NCBI GenBank assembly: GCA_020881915.1
Contig: JAJFPB010000008.1
Coordinates: 806,001-870,000, forward strand
Direction of reading: 5' to 3'
DNA length: 64,000 bases
Source of the DNA: Paramyrothecium sp. XJ0827
Taxonomy: Eukaryota > Ascomycota > Sordariomycetes > Hypocreales > Stachybotryaceae
The position numbers and the translations under genes are program-made. The notes under the pieces were generated by a model. That model was not told the DNA's origin and did no database searches. It saw only the letters and a list, made by a program, of their open reading frames with translations. Each line of letters begins with the position of its first letter. The first letter of the stretch is position 1. Of this stretch, positions 34,910 through 48,000 are shown in pieces.

Positions 34910-35685
34910 GTGCAATAGGGCATTGTAACCCTGCAATGGCGGGCATTTCACGAGTGCAATGATTGGAAAATTTTCTCCCGGTCGGTTAGGTTATCGACTT
35001 TCTTTCTTTGGCGGACAGCTAGGCTGGACTGGCGTCTGCATACATGGCCAAGACATTCTTTTTCTGGTCATTTCTAGATTCCCTCTTCTTGTACAATATC
35101 TTGACAGGCTTGGGTAAGCTCTGTCGGTTTAGCCTCACGAACAACGTTCTTTCCAATGCGATTACACTTCGCAAACATCTACATCAGTGTTCCTTGTCCC
35201 TTCTACGTGAATTGTGAATGCTTTCCTTTCCCCGGCCACGACTCGACCGATAGCCCCAACCTTAGGACCGAGGAAGCAAAGCAGTGACCCATATGTACCT
35301 CAGCTACTTTCCGATCACGACATACGTTTGTGATACCTTTCGGAGGTCCGATCGTACTGGGTAACGCTCGCAATTCATTCGGGGACTAGAGAAAAAAGAC
35401 CAAGAAAAACCTGCTGTGCGGATATGCTGATCCCTCCCGTCCAGCCATTCGGTGTCGTTGTATTTAGCCCGCCAGTCCTGCCTCCAACCCCCCAGTAGCC
35501 GATGCGACGAATCACAGCCGTCCAGCCCAACCGTCTTTTTCGACGGGGTTTCAGGGGCATGCAGGTACCGCTAAGCGATACGCCGAGAATTCACCCGCTC
35601 AAGAAACCAAGGGTGGGGGGAAGATTCTTTTTTACCCTTTCCTTCCCACCTCCCTCTCTTGTGGTGGTGCGAAACCCTGGCTGAA

Positions 35686-35710
35686 GAAAGAAAGAAAGAA
35701 AGAAAGAAAG
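35686..35710. repeat. (GAAA)n microsatellite
   Basis: About six uninterrupted AAAG units in non-coding sequence. Confidence 0.9.
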
Positions 35711-36031
35711 TGGTCTCTATGGGCCACCACCACCTCCAATGAGGTTGTGTGGACGGCAGATGGACAGGGGCGCGGATGGACCGACGGCGTCGGTTTAGCT
35801 CGTGGAGGGGAGGGGGGGGAATGGAGCCTCGCGGGTTTTTCTAGGTGCAGAGTTTGGCCCGATTTTGGACCTCACCGTGCCTTACCTTAGCCAGGGGCGA
35901 AGATGCAGCCGCCCAGGCTTGGCGGCTACCTACCTCTGTACCTTACCTTTCCTTGGATCTCCGGGCACGAGAAAAATATCATGGGTGCTCAAGAAACTCC
36001 ACACCTCCACCCCATTCGAGCCGCCAACTGT

Positions 36032-36091
36032 TCCCCTACACATGCCTTGACTCGACTACAATCCCCTACACATGCCTTGACTCGACTACAA
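36032..36091. repeat. Perfect 30-bp tandem duplication
   Basis: Two identical 30-bp copies (36032-36061 and 36062-36091), each starting TCCCCTACACATGCC. They lie in non-coding sequence and look like a recent slippage or duplication event. Confidence 0.9.
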
Positions 36092-37286
36092 TCCCGCGAG
36101 CAGTTCTACGTCCACTTTTTATCTGGTTTTTTTTTTTTCTCTTCTCCCCCCCCTTTGCCCTTTCGAGTCATTCTGCTTTCAGGGGGGGGGAGGGGAGGCG
36201 CGTGGTTGACGATATGCAGGGGTCGCCAGTCGAGGAGAGAAGGATTTGCAACAGGCATCTGCCCGCATGAATGGAAGGGGGGAAGGCCACATCTGCCGTG
36301 ATTCCGCCGTTGAATGAGGATGGCAAGCATTAGCCGGCCAAAGAAACGTAGCAACCGGGCGCATGAATGACCGTAGCTCGTGCTCATCATGGGCACTGGC
36401 GCTCCCCGGTCCAGAACAGCTCGTGTTATCGTGCCTCTCTCTAGCGCGGGAAACGGACAAGATCGTGGTTCTTGTCGTCCGAAATCAAGAGAACACCCCG
36501 TCGGCCGATGTGCTTGCGTATATGTCAAACAGGCCGTGCACGCGCAAGGCAGACAGAGCACAAACGGGCTAGTGTAGGGTAAGTCGGGTGAGAAGGGTGG
36601 AGGAAATGCTCGTGGACATGTCTTGGCCTCCCGGACGTCATCCCGAGGCAATGGGTCCCGTACGCTAGATCGCAAGCCAAGCCGCTGCGCTGCCCTACGT
36701 CTGTGTGTAAGTTCATGTTCGAGACTCCCGTGCTGCATTTACCAGTATCAGTATGGGCCATACCATGTTTGCGTGTCACGCCATGACTCCTCACTGGAAA
36801 CAAACAGACATGGATAACGTGGCCGTCAAGCTCATCAAGAAACGCCCCAAGTGTCACATGCTTTGTGTGAAATTCTCTCTATTGGCTTCAACATGTTCAG
36901 CTTCTCTAATGCCTCCCAACAGCCGGGCTCTCGTACCGGATGTTTCCAAATGTAGAAGAGGACAAGGGCCAGAACCAAAGACTATCATAATGGTACAGGA
37001 TAGTAAAGCAACATTTGCCTAGGTCTAACCACAGGACTGTCGCGTGCCAAAAACGGGCGTTTATCGTAGACGGTGTAATTCAATACAGCTCTCTGCTGTT
37101 TCTGTACGCCTCAAATGGAACCACCGATGCCATTAAGCTTCCACGATGCAAAGCTCACCAGTCTCAGACCACGCCCCAACGCCGATGTGTTACTAGTATA
37201 AGGAATCCACCACTTCGAAAAAGGTCTATAGCAGGAATATCATGACATCCTGGTGTGCCGATCAACCACACAGCGAGTAGACCGTC

Positions 37287-39044
37287 TCAAATCTCAATCG
37301 TCTTCATGGTGTCGTCGCCCCCAATTGCGGGCAGCTTTCCGTTGGGCTTTGGCGCCTCGTTTTCCTTGTCTTTGAGCAGGTCGGATTGCGAACGGATCAA
37401 CGTCTCGACCCTGGAGGATTTGGAGCTGGAATCCTCGCTCGCACGAGGTGTCTCGACCTCGACCAGCTTCGTGGGCTCGATGATGGCGCTTTCAAGCTCG
37501 GGGATCGCCGTCTCCTCCGTTACCCTACTGAGAGGCAACGGCTTGCCTTGAAAGGGTCGCCCAGGGCTGGCGAGCGGTGACGAGCCACTGAGGCGCTGCA
37601 TGGACCTACCACGAGCCTCACCGTTGGGATCCGCGGGGCTGGCGTATGGTGAAGCCGATCGAGAACCTAGCGGTGATCCCGACTTGGACTGCGGCGCCAT
37701 CGACTTTCGTGAAGCTGCGCGGCGTCCGTGCTTCTGATCCATCCTCCATCGCAGGATGCTGAAGTAGGACGGCTCAACTCGTGTCTCCTTAAACTCCCGT
37801 AGCTTGAGCTCATTGGTGTCCTCATCCACAAACCACTTGCCACTGTTGAGATCATCCGCAACAAGGGCAAGAAAAGCGGCCCAGGAGCGGGCAACGACGT
37901 ACTTCGTGTCGTAGTCGCGACCAAACATGATGATTTGACCCCATTGGCCGCTAGGCCCAGGAGCAAGATCCACGGCAAGGTTGTTGCCGCCCCAATCGCG
38001 AACCAATGGGATCCAGCCCGCGTGGGCGTACGCCTTTTGAATGCTGCCAGGGGGAATGCAGTTCTGTTTGGCAAGGAGGTCTTGTCGCCATTCGCTGGGG
38101 TCGCTAGATGAAGAAGAAGGACGCTGCCTGGAAGACGATGCCTCGCTGCTTCCGCCAGTGGTTTTAGGAGGCACCCTAGGCTTGGGCGTGTGATCAAGCA
38201 AAAACTGGTTGTTGACCCGGCTCCAAGTTTCCCATTCTTGGACCAGCTCCTCGCAATCTAGTAACATGGAGCCAAAAATGATGCCGGTGGGGGTACCGCC
38301 ACGCTCTTGTCCATCGTGAATCATCAACGACTGGCGAACATCCTGAGGGAGCGAGCAGTCTAGTTGGTGCTCAAGATCGTTCAAGTCGTTGTCCGTAGCA
38401 CCCTCGCACAACTGATCGAAAAGTTCGGGGTAATTTTCCTCGGCCCAGTTGTCTATCCTGCGCCAAGAGTGTGAGACCGGAGGTGGGGGAGGAAGACCAT
38501 CCTGGAAGGATTGCATCGGCACGTCGCCAGAGTTCTGAACCTCGAAGCCATCTCCCTGGCTTGCGTTGCGGGCGGCGATGGAGCGAAGGCCGGGAGAGTA
38601 GGGCTCAGGTGGGGGACTCGTGGGCGTGTAGGGAGCCAAACCAGGTGTCAAGCTGGCGGGATCAAGGTGGGATGGTGAGGCGCGCCCCGTTTCGTCAAAG
38701 TAGGGGGATGTGATGTCGGGACGAGAGTCGGATGCGGTAGCGACGCCGGAGAAGACGCCGTTTCCACCGTTGTTCAAGGGAACATGGCGACCGGTGCGAT
38801 GAGGCGAGTCGAATGTCGAGTCTGCAGCGGGGGTTGGGTCAGCTTTCCATTGAAACGATGCTTGCGTTGAAGGCAGCGGCGGCCTGGGAAGTTCATACGT
38901 CGGTCATTGCTCGTCATAGCATGCCAAAAGGCACGGATTGTGGAACCAAATCTGTGAGATGTTTGCATCAGCAAAGGTTTCCCGTAGGTCGAGCACCTGG
39001 GGGCAGTGCCAGGCTGGCAATGAACAAACTTACGAGTTGGCCAT
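37287..39044 (-). CDS. KNR4: Cell-wall integrity / glucan synthesis regulator Smi1/Knr4
   Basis: Regulator that links cell-wall beta-glucan synthesis to the Slt2 MAP-kinase pathway in yeast. Exons (minus): 39034-39044 (11 nt, MANS), 38899-38951 and 37287-38821, giving 532 residues. The joined N-terminus reads 'MANSFGSTIRAFWHAMTSNDR' then 'HSTFDSPHRTGRHVPLNNG', which matches filamentous-fungal Knr4. A Pro-rich disordered segment follows. The SMI1/KNR4 domain is at about residues 130-330 ('HSWRRIDNWAEENYPELFDQL', 'HDGQERGGTPTGIIFGSMLL', 'AHAGWIPLVRDWGGNNLAVD'). The C-terminal third is Ser/Pro-rich and disordered, ending '..GGDDTMKTIEI'. The 11-nt first coding exon is unusual but in frame and followed by a consensus GTAAGT donor. 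Confidence 0.92.
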
Positions 39045-40129
39045 GATGGCTGCAGGGGGATGCACCGGACCGTGAATTGCAGCAATACGGACTCGGGCAG
39101 GTTTGTTGAAGTGTAGGTTGGATGGAAATAGGGGGTTTTCCAAGCCGTCCTCTTTTGGAAGAGAAAAAGAAGATTAGGTGAAGTGAGGGAAAGCTCCTTA
39201 TCGGGAGTCGCCCGTGCCTGTTCGTTTGGTTGCAGCAGCCAACGCCCGTATGTAGGTAGGGTACCGTACTGTGCCTGTACCTTCAGGGGAACGCTATGGT
39301 CAGGTACAAAGCTGTACTTTTGCGCCTCGAGATTGTGGTTACCAAGGACCAGGGCCTTGGGGAGTTGAGCGGCGACGACTAGTGGCTTCCTTAGGGGCCG
39401 TTATCTCGCGCAATAATGCGAGCTTGGCAAGACCGCGCGGGAGGAGGAAAATGAAAGAAAAGGCAGAGCACTCGAGGCAACGGCCAGCGGTTTCCGAAAG
39501 ACACGGAAAATCACGACTGATGCTGGAGCGGAGGCGGTGCGAGTTTGTAGCGTACGTACGTGGGCGGATATGCGACGCGGGCGCCTGGGTATGCTATCGG
39601 GACATGTGCGTGTTAATGTGAGGTGGAAAGCCAGACGCGTTAAAGACTAGCAGCAGAGCCATGTATTGTAATGTCAGGCAATGCGACGCAGTGAAGTGCA
39701 CAGCAGAACAGAGCAGAACAGAGCAGTGGCGGCTCTTTCTTGTTGACCTTGACATGCAGTGTGGCAGCGTCGTGGCGGTGATGGGGGGGGTTCAAGGGCG
39801 ATGGGTCTAATAATAACACAACACAAGGATGCCGCGCTGCGCACTCCCCGCGCCTGTGCCGTCGGAATGGAGGCGTTGGTGTGGCGCCGGGGAAAACAGA
39901 AGACGAAACTTACCAAAAAAATTACAAGACCGCGATTGTTTGAAGGATACAGCACGACTCGGGCAGCAGAGCGCTTGAGATGACAACGGTGGGATAGGAG
40001 AGAAGGAAAAGGAAGGGAATATACAGCAGAGCAAGGTAGGAGGTAGCAGGGTAATTACCTTAGGATGTCAGATGATGTACCTTGTCAAGGTGAGGTCATG
40101 TAAGGCAAGGAGGGTTGGCAGACAGAAAA

Positions 40130-40175
40130 CGTACCTTAACTTACCTTACCTTACTTCACTTACCTTGGTACCTTA
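40130..40175. repeat. TACCTTACCTT repeat cluster
   Basis: Tandem, imperfect copies of ACCTT/ACTTACC (for example 'cttaccttaccttacttcac' at 40138-40157). The same motif recurs at several other non-coding places in the window. Confidence 0.7.
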
Positions 40176-40336
40176 CGTGAGGACACAAACATGACAAGAC
40201 AATGCCTCCACGTCGAGTCGCGATGTGGGACCTAGTACCTTACCTTGGTTGTTCCCATGTGGAATCTCCCTTTCTCGGACTACAACACCTTGACCCATCG
40301 CATCAATGTCGTCTATTTCGCACGCAAAGCACAGTG

Positions 40337-40340
<4 letters not shown>

Positions 40341-40371
<31 letters not shown>
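40341..40371. repeat. 31-nt poly(A) tract
   Basis: Uninterrupted A run in non-coding sequence. No element boundary or target-site duplication is evident beside it. Confidence 0.9.
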
Positions 40372-40373
<2 letters not shown>

Positions 40374-42159
40374 CGTGTTAGCAGGCGCCGGGCTGCTAAT
40401 TACAGCATCGGACCAAGAAGCGGCCAATAACGTGGCCCTCCGGGCACCTGTCATTTTACCAATAAGGTACCTACCAACCTCAGGGAGCAGATAGGGGACC
40501 GTTGCCCTGGCGGAACGGACCCTGTACCGCTGCCCGCCGCGCTCTTGGGGCTCAGCGCTGCGCTGGAATTGTCCAATTCACGCCCATGTCCTCCATACCT
40601 CTGCACCTGGGCTGACGGGCAGACGCACCATTCCTCGGCAATGCTCTGGGCAGTTGAGAGAAAAAGGACGCCAAGCCAACACTCAGAAATGCGTGTCCAC
40701 TGAACCCCAGCGTCTCACGTTATCGTTGCGCCCGAACCGAGTCGAGTATCTTCCGCTGGGCCGTTGGTTGTTGGCGGCAGCATTGCAGGCAAATTAAACT
40801 CGCCCATTGTCAGGGTCCTTGGCCTTGTAGCCGCACGACTCTGATCCTTCAGGTGGCCGACTGCGCGGCTCGGGGGGGGAGGGGAAGGGGAAGGGGGGCG
40901 CGCGGTACTTCGAGGTACTTAACGTGAGCTTACAGCAAGGTACCGAACTGCACGCACTGCAGCTCACCTTGCCACGCGCATGCCAACCAACCCCGTCCCA
41001 ATTCGGCCTTTTCCTTACACAGATCCTGACTTCAGCCACTTTTGGCACCGCTATCAGGGTGCAGCAACAAAGAGATGAGTTGGTCCGTCTACCTAATCGA
41101 TCGTCTAGAGTCTTACCTTTCAAAGACGGCCCGCTTCGGCAGTTGCGCTACGTACAAGTACCCGGCCATACAGTACTGTCGGATACCCGATTGGTAGGGC
41201 AAGGTAATGAGCAGCTCCCCAATCTCGAGGCTCGCACCGCATGACGGAGCTATGACTATAACCTGCCCTTCCGCCACACAGGCCCATGTATCAGGACAAT
41301 GTGCAATGCCACTCATCTAGTGAACTTATGCAAAAAGGCGGGAAAAGCTGCACATCTGATCAAATCTTAAAATGCAATCTGCACCTTTTAGGCTTGGCTC
41401 TGAATAAGGTCGAGGATGGACGCAGACAAGACGCGTGCGTCCAGCGCCACCCCGCCGCGCCACCGACGCCTTTCCACCACCCGACCCGCCTCTCCAATCG
41501 TGGCCGGCGAAAGACATCGTTGGCCTAACGGCCCTCTGCACCCGGCATCCGTCCCGCTTCTTTTGCTTTTGGGGTTTCCTGTCCCGTGCCATGGTCCCAA
41601 GGAAATGCGCCTGACCAACCATCTGGTCTCGAGGCCCTGCAATCGTTCTTTTCTCTCTTCCAGCGTTTCACCAACCCGCCACAGCCATCGTAATGTCCAA
41701 CATGGTTGTGTCATCGCACGTCGAGCCAACGCCAATCAGACGGGATCGACATGTGTGAGCAACCGCGGCCAGCTCATTCAAGTGGCACGGAATCGTGCCT
41801 ACGCAGGTGAAACACCTCAATGGTCCCGTGACTCTGCCGCAACTAGTGTCAGCACAAACAGCAGTAATAACATTACCTGGAACGTATTTTGACATGTATG
41901 AAGCCGACACATAGAATAGCCTTGCAGCATGCCGCGAAGCACAAGCTATACGAGAACGACTTCGAATCACGCAGCGACTATTACAAGAACGGATATGCAC
42001 CAACTTCATTCTCACAACATGGTTTACACGAATCAAGAAAGAACTTTGATTATGGTCCTTACACGCCATATGCTCATATACACATTTGACCGGACGTCTG
42101 AACGCTAAATATATCTACATGCCCTGATCCTCATTAATGTCATGACAATCTTATCCTCT

Positions 42160-44488
42160 TCATGCTCCGTTACGATAGACTTGTGCGCCTTGATTCCTGA
42201 ACATGATCGTGTCCCTCCGCTGCAAAACCATCAAAGCCCGGTTCAGGGCTTGTTCGCTGTACCCCTTGCCCTCGACCATCTCCCGCCTCAAGGTAGCCAG
42301 GCTTGTGCTCCAGCCGATTGGGAGTCGGCGCTTGAGTTCGGCCTCCACGCGGTTGGCTTCCTCGTTGAGATCTCGGCTGCCTTGGTTGCTGCCCTGGTTG
42401 ACGGCATCCATGGTCGAAGACTGGAAGAGACGGGTGGCCTCATCAACGTGCGCTTCCGTCGCGATGGGAGAGAGGGTGAGCTTTGCCAGCGACTCGGTGA
42501 TACGGACAATGGCCTCAAGCTGACGGACAGTGATGGGGATGGATGAGCGAGTATTGGCCTCGATTTCTGCCGCATGGACTTGGCGGCGAATGGAGACAAA
42601 GTGTGAGGACAACTTCTCGGCAGCTTCTGGGCTAAGCCTTGGAGCACATCGACTAGAAGATATGTCAGTTTGAAGCATGAATCTTTGAGCGGGAGTGTGA
42701 CTAACGTCTTGCAGTAGGTGATGTACCTGCGCATTTTCTCAACAGGAACCTCCGACTCAGCCACTTCCTCAACGCCTCGGCCGTCTATATGAATACCAAT
42801 GACGTGCTTCGCTATCCTCTCATCCTTTTCCCGAGTGTGTTCGTCTCTCACAATAAATATCATGTCGAACCTAGAAAGAATTGTAGTCTGGAAGTCGATG
42901 TTTTCTCCTGGACTCTTCATATCGTCGTAGCGGCCAAAGATGGGATTGGCAGCAGCCAGAACAGAGGTTCGGGCATTGAGGATAGTGGTGATACCAGCCT
43001 TGGCGATGGAAATGGTCTGCTGTTCCATGGCTTCGTGAATGGCCACACGATCTTCATCTCTCATCTTATCGAACTCATCAATGCACACAACGCCTCCATC
43101 AGCTAATACCATGGCACCTCCCTCAAGATAGAACTCTCTCGTGGATTGGTCTCGCTGCACTGAAGCCGTCAAACCAGCAGCAGAAGAACCCTTTCCGGAC
43201 GTGTAAATGGAGATTGGCGCGACCTTCTCAACGAACTTCAGCAGTTGCGATTTGGCCGTACCAGGATCTCCCAGAAGGAGAACGTTGATATCACCCCTGA
43301 GCTTCATACCGTCAGGTAGGATCTTCTTGGAACCACCCAACAGCAAGCAGAGAATGGCTTTCTTGATATCGCGGTTTCCATAGATGGATGGGGCGATGCA
43401 ATCAGTCATTAGGTTATACAGATCTGGTCGCCTGCTCAACTCGAGGAACTCCTGCTCCTCTTCCGCTGTGTAGGTCGCATTCCCCTTGGCCGTCTGGTCC
43501 ATATCGGTCTGAATACCGACAGCACGTAGGTAGGGTGTACGAATAGCCACTGCGCCACCGTTCGAGGAGTTCTTTGATGCTTTGTTCTGATAGATGGAAA
43601 AAATTCCCATGATGGTGCACCTGGATCCAGGCACAACCCTGTTCGTGAGATATCTGTCCGCGGACACGAGCACATGTCGTGGCAGTTCACCGACAGGGAC
43701 CTGGTCCGGCGCCTCTTGAAGCTTGATGATTTGCTGATCAACAAATCGGGACTTTTCGTGCATGACGAAGTATGGGTCCAAAGGACATTTTGGTTCAGGG
43801 TCATTTGCTACACGGATACGGCCGCATTGTCGGGGCAGTGTCACGCCAGTGAAACCACCTAGAATCGGTATGGTCTGTTGGAATTGGCAGTTTCGGCACT
43901 GGATGTGAAGCTCGGTAGCCTTCGAAGACATGACCGAGGCACCGATAACAATGCCTGGCACACGCACCAACCGTGCAATGGTCATCGAGTCTAGATTGCG
44001 GATGGAGATGTCATCGGCGTCGGAATGAAGGAGGAGTTGATGGTCGGGCAGATCGACCTTGGCTTCGTGCGGGAAGACGACGCGATGTGTGCATTTCCTC
44101 AAAGCAGCTTCGAACTTCAGGTTTTTAGTACAGCTGCTTTTGAAGAAGAGGGGTTTGTAAAGCAGCTCTCACCAGGGGAATGATATCTGCGGGCTCCGAC
44201 GCCAGCCTGTGCGCCAACTCTTCATTGAAGTTGATCAGGTCGTTGATGTTGACATCGCAAAAGTACCGCTTGAGAAGCGCATTCTCTCTCAACTGGTCTC
44301 TGAACACGACATTAGCTGGCGGTACTGATCAGGTTGAAGTCAATCTTTTACCTGTAGATGAAGTTGTTGTCCAGCCTGAAATCGAGAATGAAGGTCTCGA
44401 GCTGCGCCTGAGTCTGCAAGCGCGTGTCGGTATTTTCGCCATAATTCGACTCATACACATGAGTCGAATAAATAGACTGACGATCCAT
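42160..44488 (-). CDS. MCM5: DNA replication licensing factor Mcm5 (Cdc46)
   Basis: Subunit of the hexameric MCM2-7 helicase, loaded at origins in G1 and active in S phase. Exons (minus): 44352-44488, 44173-44299, 42706-44114 and 42652-42160, giving 721 residues, the normal length. The N-terminus reads '[21 protein letters not shown]'. A zinc-binding region follows (CRNC.. then ..QCG.. and ..KCP). The AAA+ core is complete: Walker A '[13 protein letters not shown]', Walker B 'VCIDEFDKM', sensor '[12 protein letters not shown]' and arginine finger 'LSRFDMIF'. The third exon uses an AAG acceptor (44115-44117); the only nearby CAG leads to an in-frame stop. The unspliced frame after 42706 continues but loses the conserved '[19 protein letters not shown]'. 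MluI-box motifs lie in the promoter. Confidence 0.96.
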
Positions 44489-44615
44489 GGCGATATCTCT
44501 TTGTCTATGATCTGCGAGTTGACGTTGTCGGGTGTCGCAGAAGGGGGGCGGAGGCTGCAATGGAGGGGTATATTCTGATTTCGAGATGATCAGAATTAAA
44601 AAGGGTGATACGGAA

Positions 44616-44624
44616 AGACGCGAC
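44616..44624. promoter_or_regulatory. MCB-like element (AGACGCGAC)
   Basis: Contains the ACGCG core of the MluI cell-cycle box, about 130 bp upstream of the MCM5 start. Confidence 0.4.
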
Positions 44625-44644
44625 TTGAGCGCGACGTGTGCCGG

Positions 44645-44650
44645 ACGCGT
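44645..44650. promoter_or_regulatory. MluI cell-cycle box (ACGCGT)
   Basis: Perfect palindromic MCB about 157 bp upstream of the MCM5 start. This is the target of the MBF (Mbp1-Swi6/Res-Cdc10) G1/S factor that controls replication genes in fungi. A second ACGCG core lies 20 bp away. Confidence 0.55.
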
Positions 44651-45019
44651 AAAGTGGTTACATGCGCTAAGTCGCAAGGACCCTTTGGCGATCCCGGAGC
44701 GGAAGAACAAATGAGCCGGTATCATTGGGCGCTGCGTGTCTTTAGCAGGGGGTGTAGCTACGTGCTGGTATGTGGGATAGCTGATCATGGGCAATATCGA
44801 TTGAAGCTTGGAAATCGCAACGACTTCGAACCGATGAGGGCCTGTCGCATGATGGTGTATTAATTCTATGCCTAGCTTTTGATTACTGGTCTAGTCTTTG
44901 CAAGCGATGTTACCCAAGTAGTTACCATCTCAAGGCCGTCAACACCGTTGTCGGCTCTCTCCTATCCTCACAGCCGGCCTACACACGACCCTCCAATCCC
45001 GAGCGCTGCGTCCATAATT

Positions 45020-48000
45020 ATGGCATCACCTCAGTCACCCCGAAAGTCGACCGACAACTTTTCCCTCCTGTCAGCTGGGAGTCGGACCGAAGCTCCTCCG
45101 TTTGGGTGAGTTCCATCATGGCCTTTTTGACAAGGTCGCAAAGGTTAACCAAGCTTTCAGCGCCAGTCGCATGCCTCACAGCCACCGACCACGATCGAGA
45201 CGAGGCTCTACAGCCAGTTCAATTCGTTCAATAGCCGGGACATTAGATAGCTCGACGAGCGGCTGGGCAGCCGCTGTACATGAGTCCGGGCAAAACGGTT
45301 AGACTATCATATGCCGGGAGTGGGCAAAGCTTACGCGTATTAGCCATTTCGACGCTGCTACAGCCTCCAATAGTTCGAACAGGCCTCCAACCGTATACGT
45401 CTGCATCCACATCTAGCGCTCACAAAGCTCCGACCGCACGAGACATCCCCCCAGTGTCACTCACGAATATTCCCCAGGTGGACGCTTCTGAGTTTGGATC
45501 ATACATATCTCAGTTTGGCGCCTTGTATGACCAACTACGTCGCATAAAGGAAAATGAATCCGATACCCCTACCCAGGCTCGACCAAACGAGCAGGACGAC
45601 CAGCTAGACTCAAGCACGGATGGCTATCTACGTCCCGGCACGAAACCAGGCATGGGCCGCAAGGGATCGACGGCTTCGTTGTCATCTCTCAACTCAGTTG
45701 ACATGCCAGGCCCACTTCGCAGATCTAGTTCCTCCTTCCGAAAGGCGGCACAAGGGCCACCTCCCCTTTCCACGATACCGAACGTTTATTTTGAAGAGGA
45801 TTTTCACCTCGAGAATCCACGTACCTTCGATGTCGTCAGCGAGCGGTCCGAAGTCATTCCTCCGACAGCACCCTCTTCGGGCCACAGGAGAGATAGCAAT
45901 GGGAATGTCAATGCGCCGAGAAAAGCCCTTGCAACCAATGCCATCCTCCAAGAGAAGCTTTCCTGGTACATGGACACGATAGAAATCCATCTAATCAATT
46001 CTATTTCCACAGCATCTACCACCTTTTTTACTGCTCTTGGTTCCTTGAAAGAGCTGCACTCCGAAGCAGCGGACTCAGTTGAGAGGATCAAGGCATTGCG
46101 GCATGAACTAGAGACACTAGACGAGGAGATAGCAGCCAATGGTCTCAAGATCGTCCAAAAGCGGCGGCGACAAGAAAACCTGCAACTGCTGAACGACGCC
46201 GTCAAACAGCTCAGACAGATCGTTCAAGGAGTTGGAAATTGCGAGTCATTGGTCGACGAAGGGGAGCTAGACAAGGCGTTGGCGGGTATTGATTCTTTGG
46301 AAAAACTCATTGCAGGTGAACAAGAGGGAAAGAATGGGCTTGGGAAGCCAGGCCATCAGCTACGTGATCTGAGAGCAGCTTCTGCGCTGCAGGGCGTGAA
46401 TGCTGATCTGGCTATACTTCGCTTCCGCATTGGAAAGGCATATGAAACACAATTCACGACTGTGCTGGTCAATGATTTGCGCAGACATACCGAGACCGTC
46501 TCATCGCAGGAGGTCCTCATGCGCTGGAGTAACGCAGCTTCAAGAGCCAGGGGCGGTAGCCATGCCAGATCTCCCTCGGTCTTCCCTGCGTACCTCACCG
46601 GCACTGAAGAACTCAAATCCCAACTTCTGGCGAGCATGACCGGCATGCAGCGAGCCCAACACATTGCAGCAGCCGCATCGGCCTACCGCGACATCGTATT
46701 ACGCGAAATCAGGAACTTGATCCGGAGACCTCTTCCTAGCTCGAATGACGATGACAATGAATCCATGATGTCGGTTTCTACAAGCGGTGGAAAGCACTTG
46801 TCAAACCATGAAAAATCATCTATTCTGGCCCGCAACTTACGGGCACTGGAACCTGAGGACGGAGAAGAACTGCTCATCAACATTTATGTTGGCGTCACTG
46901 AAACGTTGAGAAGGCTAACGACGCAGGTGAAGGTGCTCTTGGATATTGCCAGTTCTCTTTCAGATGCCGCCAATATTGAGGGGACAAAATCTCCTTCGGT
47001 GAGGTCGCCACTCTCCAGTCCGCGCCCCGATCGCCATGCGAACAATTTCCCGGCGCCGAATATTGAGTTGCAAGAGGAGCTACATAAGGCTCTTGATATT
47101 ACCACACTGCTCAGCCAGGCAGTAGATGTCTCCATCGATAAGATTGTGAAGATCCTAAAAGTCCGCTCAGAACAATCTACGCATCTTCCGCTCCGTATGT
47201 TCCTACGATATTTCACGCTCAACTTGTACTTTGCAAACGAATGCGAGGCCATTTCGGGGCGAAGCGGCACGTCGCTGAAGACAGTCGTCAATAATCACAT
47301 CAAGGAGTTCGTGCAGAGGAACGGCGATACGGCCACACAAAAGTTGGCACAGGAGATGGAGTCAGACCAATGGACACAAAAGGATTTCACGGAGAAGGAT
47401 TCGGAACTACTCCAAAAGATCTTGGAATGCAGCACGCATGATGCAGCCGAGTGGGTTGAAACAAGGATATGGGTTCCATCACAAGAACTTTTCCAAGAAA
47501 CAGACCAGCCCCAAAGCCAGTCAGACGCCAATGGAGCTGGAAAAGACAAGGCTCGCGCGGCCATCATAGACGAGGAGAGTTACGCGCTGCCCAACCCTGC
47601 AATCCTATGCTTGCAGGGCATCGGGCAGTTCTTGCACCTCAATGCTGGAATACCATCTATGACAGTGGACATTGGCACGTCACTTGTTGCCTATTTGCAC
47701 TTATTCAACTCGCGCTGTACGCAACTGATTCTTGGCGCGGGCGCCACCAAAACCGCCGGTCTCAAGAACATTACGACGAAGCACTTGGCCCTTGCCTCGA
47801 GAGCCCTAGCCTTCGTGGTCGCGCTGGTGCCGCATATCCGCGAGTTCATTCGCCGTCATGGAGGCTCAGCGACTGGAGTTTCGAACCTTATGGGAGAGTT
47901 TGATAAAGTTAGGAGACTACTGCAAGAACACCAAAACAACATACACCAAAAGCTTGTCCAGATCATGGAGGGGCGTGCCGCAATACATGCAAAGACGCTC

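Larger units (their letters stand above)
34910..37286. other. Convergent intergenic region with simple repeats
   Basis: About 2.4 kb between the stops of the AA11 gene and KNR4. It contains a (GAAA)n microsatellite, a 30-bp tandem duplication, C/T tracts, and TACCTTACCTT motifs (35880-35955). A 210-codon minus frame at 36106-36738 is low-complexity and not believed. Confidence 0.55.
39045..42159. other. Intergenic: KNR4 promoter and MCM5 3' side
   Basis: About 3.1 kb without a convincing gene. It is rich in TACCTTACCTT/AGGTA motifs (39250-39290, 40040-40250, 40465, 40900-40965) and contains a 31-nt A tract. The longest plus frame (41416-41892) shows no motif. Confidence 0.55.
44489..45019. 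other. Divergent promoter MCM5/VPS54
   Basis: 531 bp between divergent start codons. It contains ACGCGT and a GACGCGA core, placed nearer MCM5. Confidence 0.65.

Noticed and set aside
36106..36738. 210-codon ATG frame on the minus strand
   Set aside because: Low-complexity, crosses C/T tracts and the 30-bp duplication, no domain, and lies in a convergent 3' region.
40341..40371. Poly(A) tract as the tail of a retroelement
   Set aside because: No reverse-transcriptase or processed-gene sequence precedes it and no target-site duplication is visible.
41416..41892. 158-codon plus-strand frame
   Set aside because: Overlaps equally long frames on the other strand, has no motif and shows no coding-like composition by eye.
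42288..42705. Unspliced continuation of MCM5 exon 3
   Set aside because: Splicing at GTTAGT..TTCTAG restores the conserved Mcm5 C-terminus; the continuation is intronic and out of frame.
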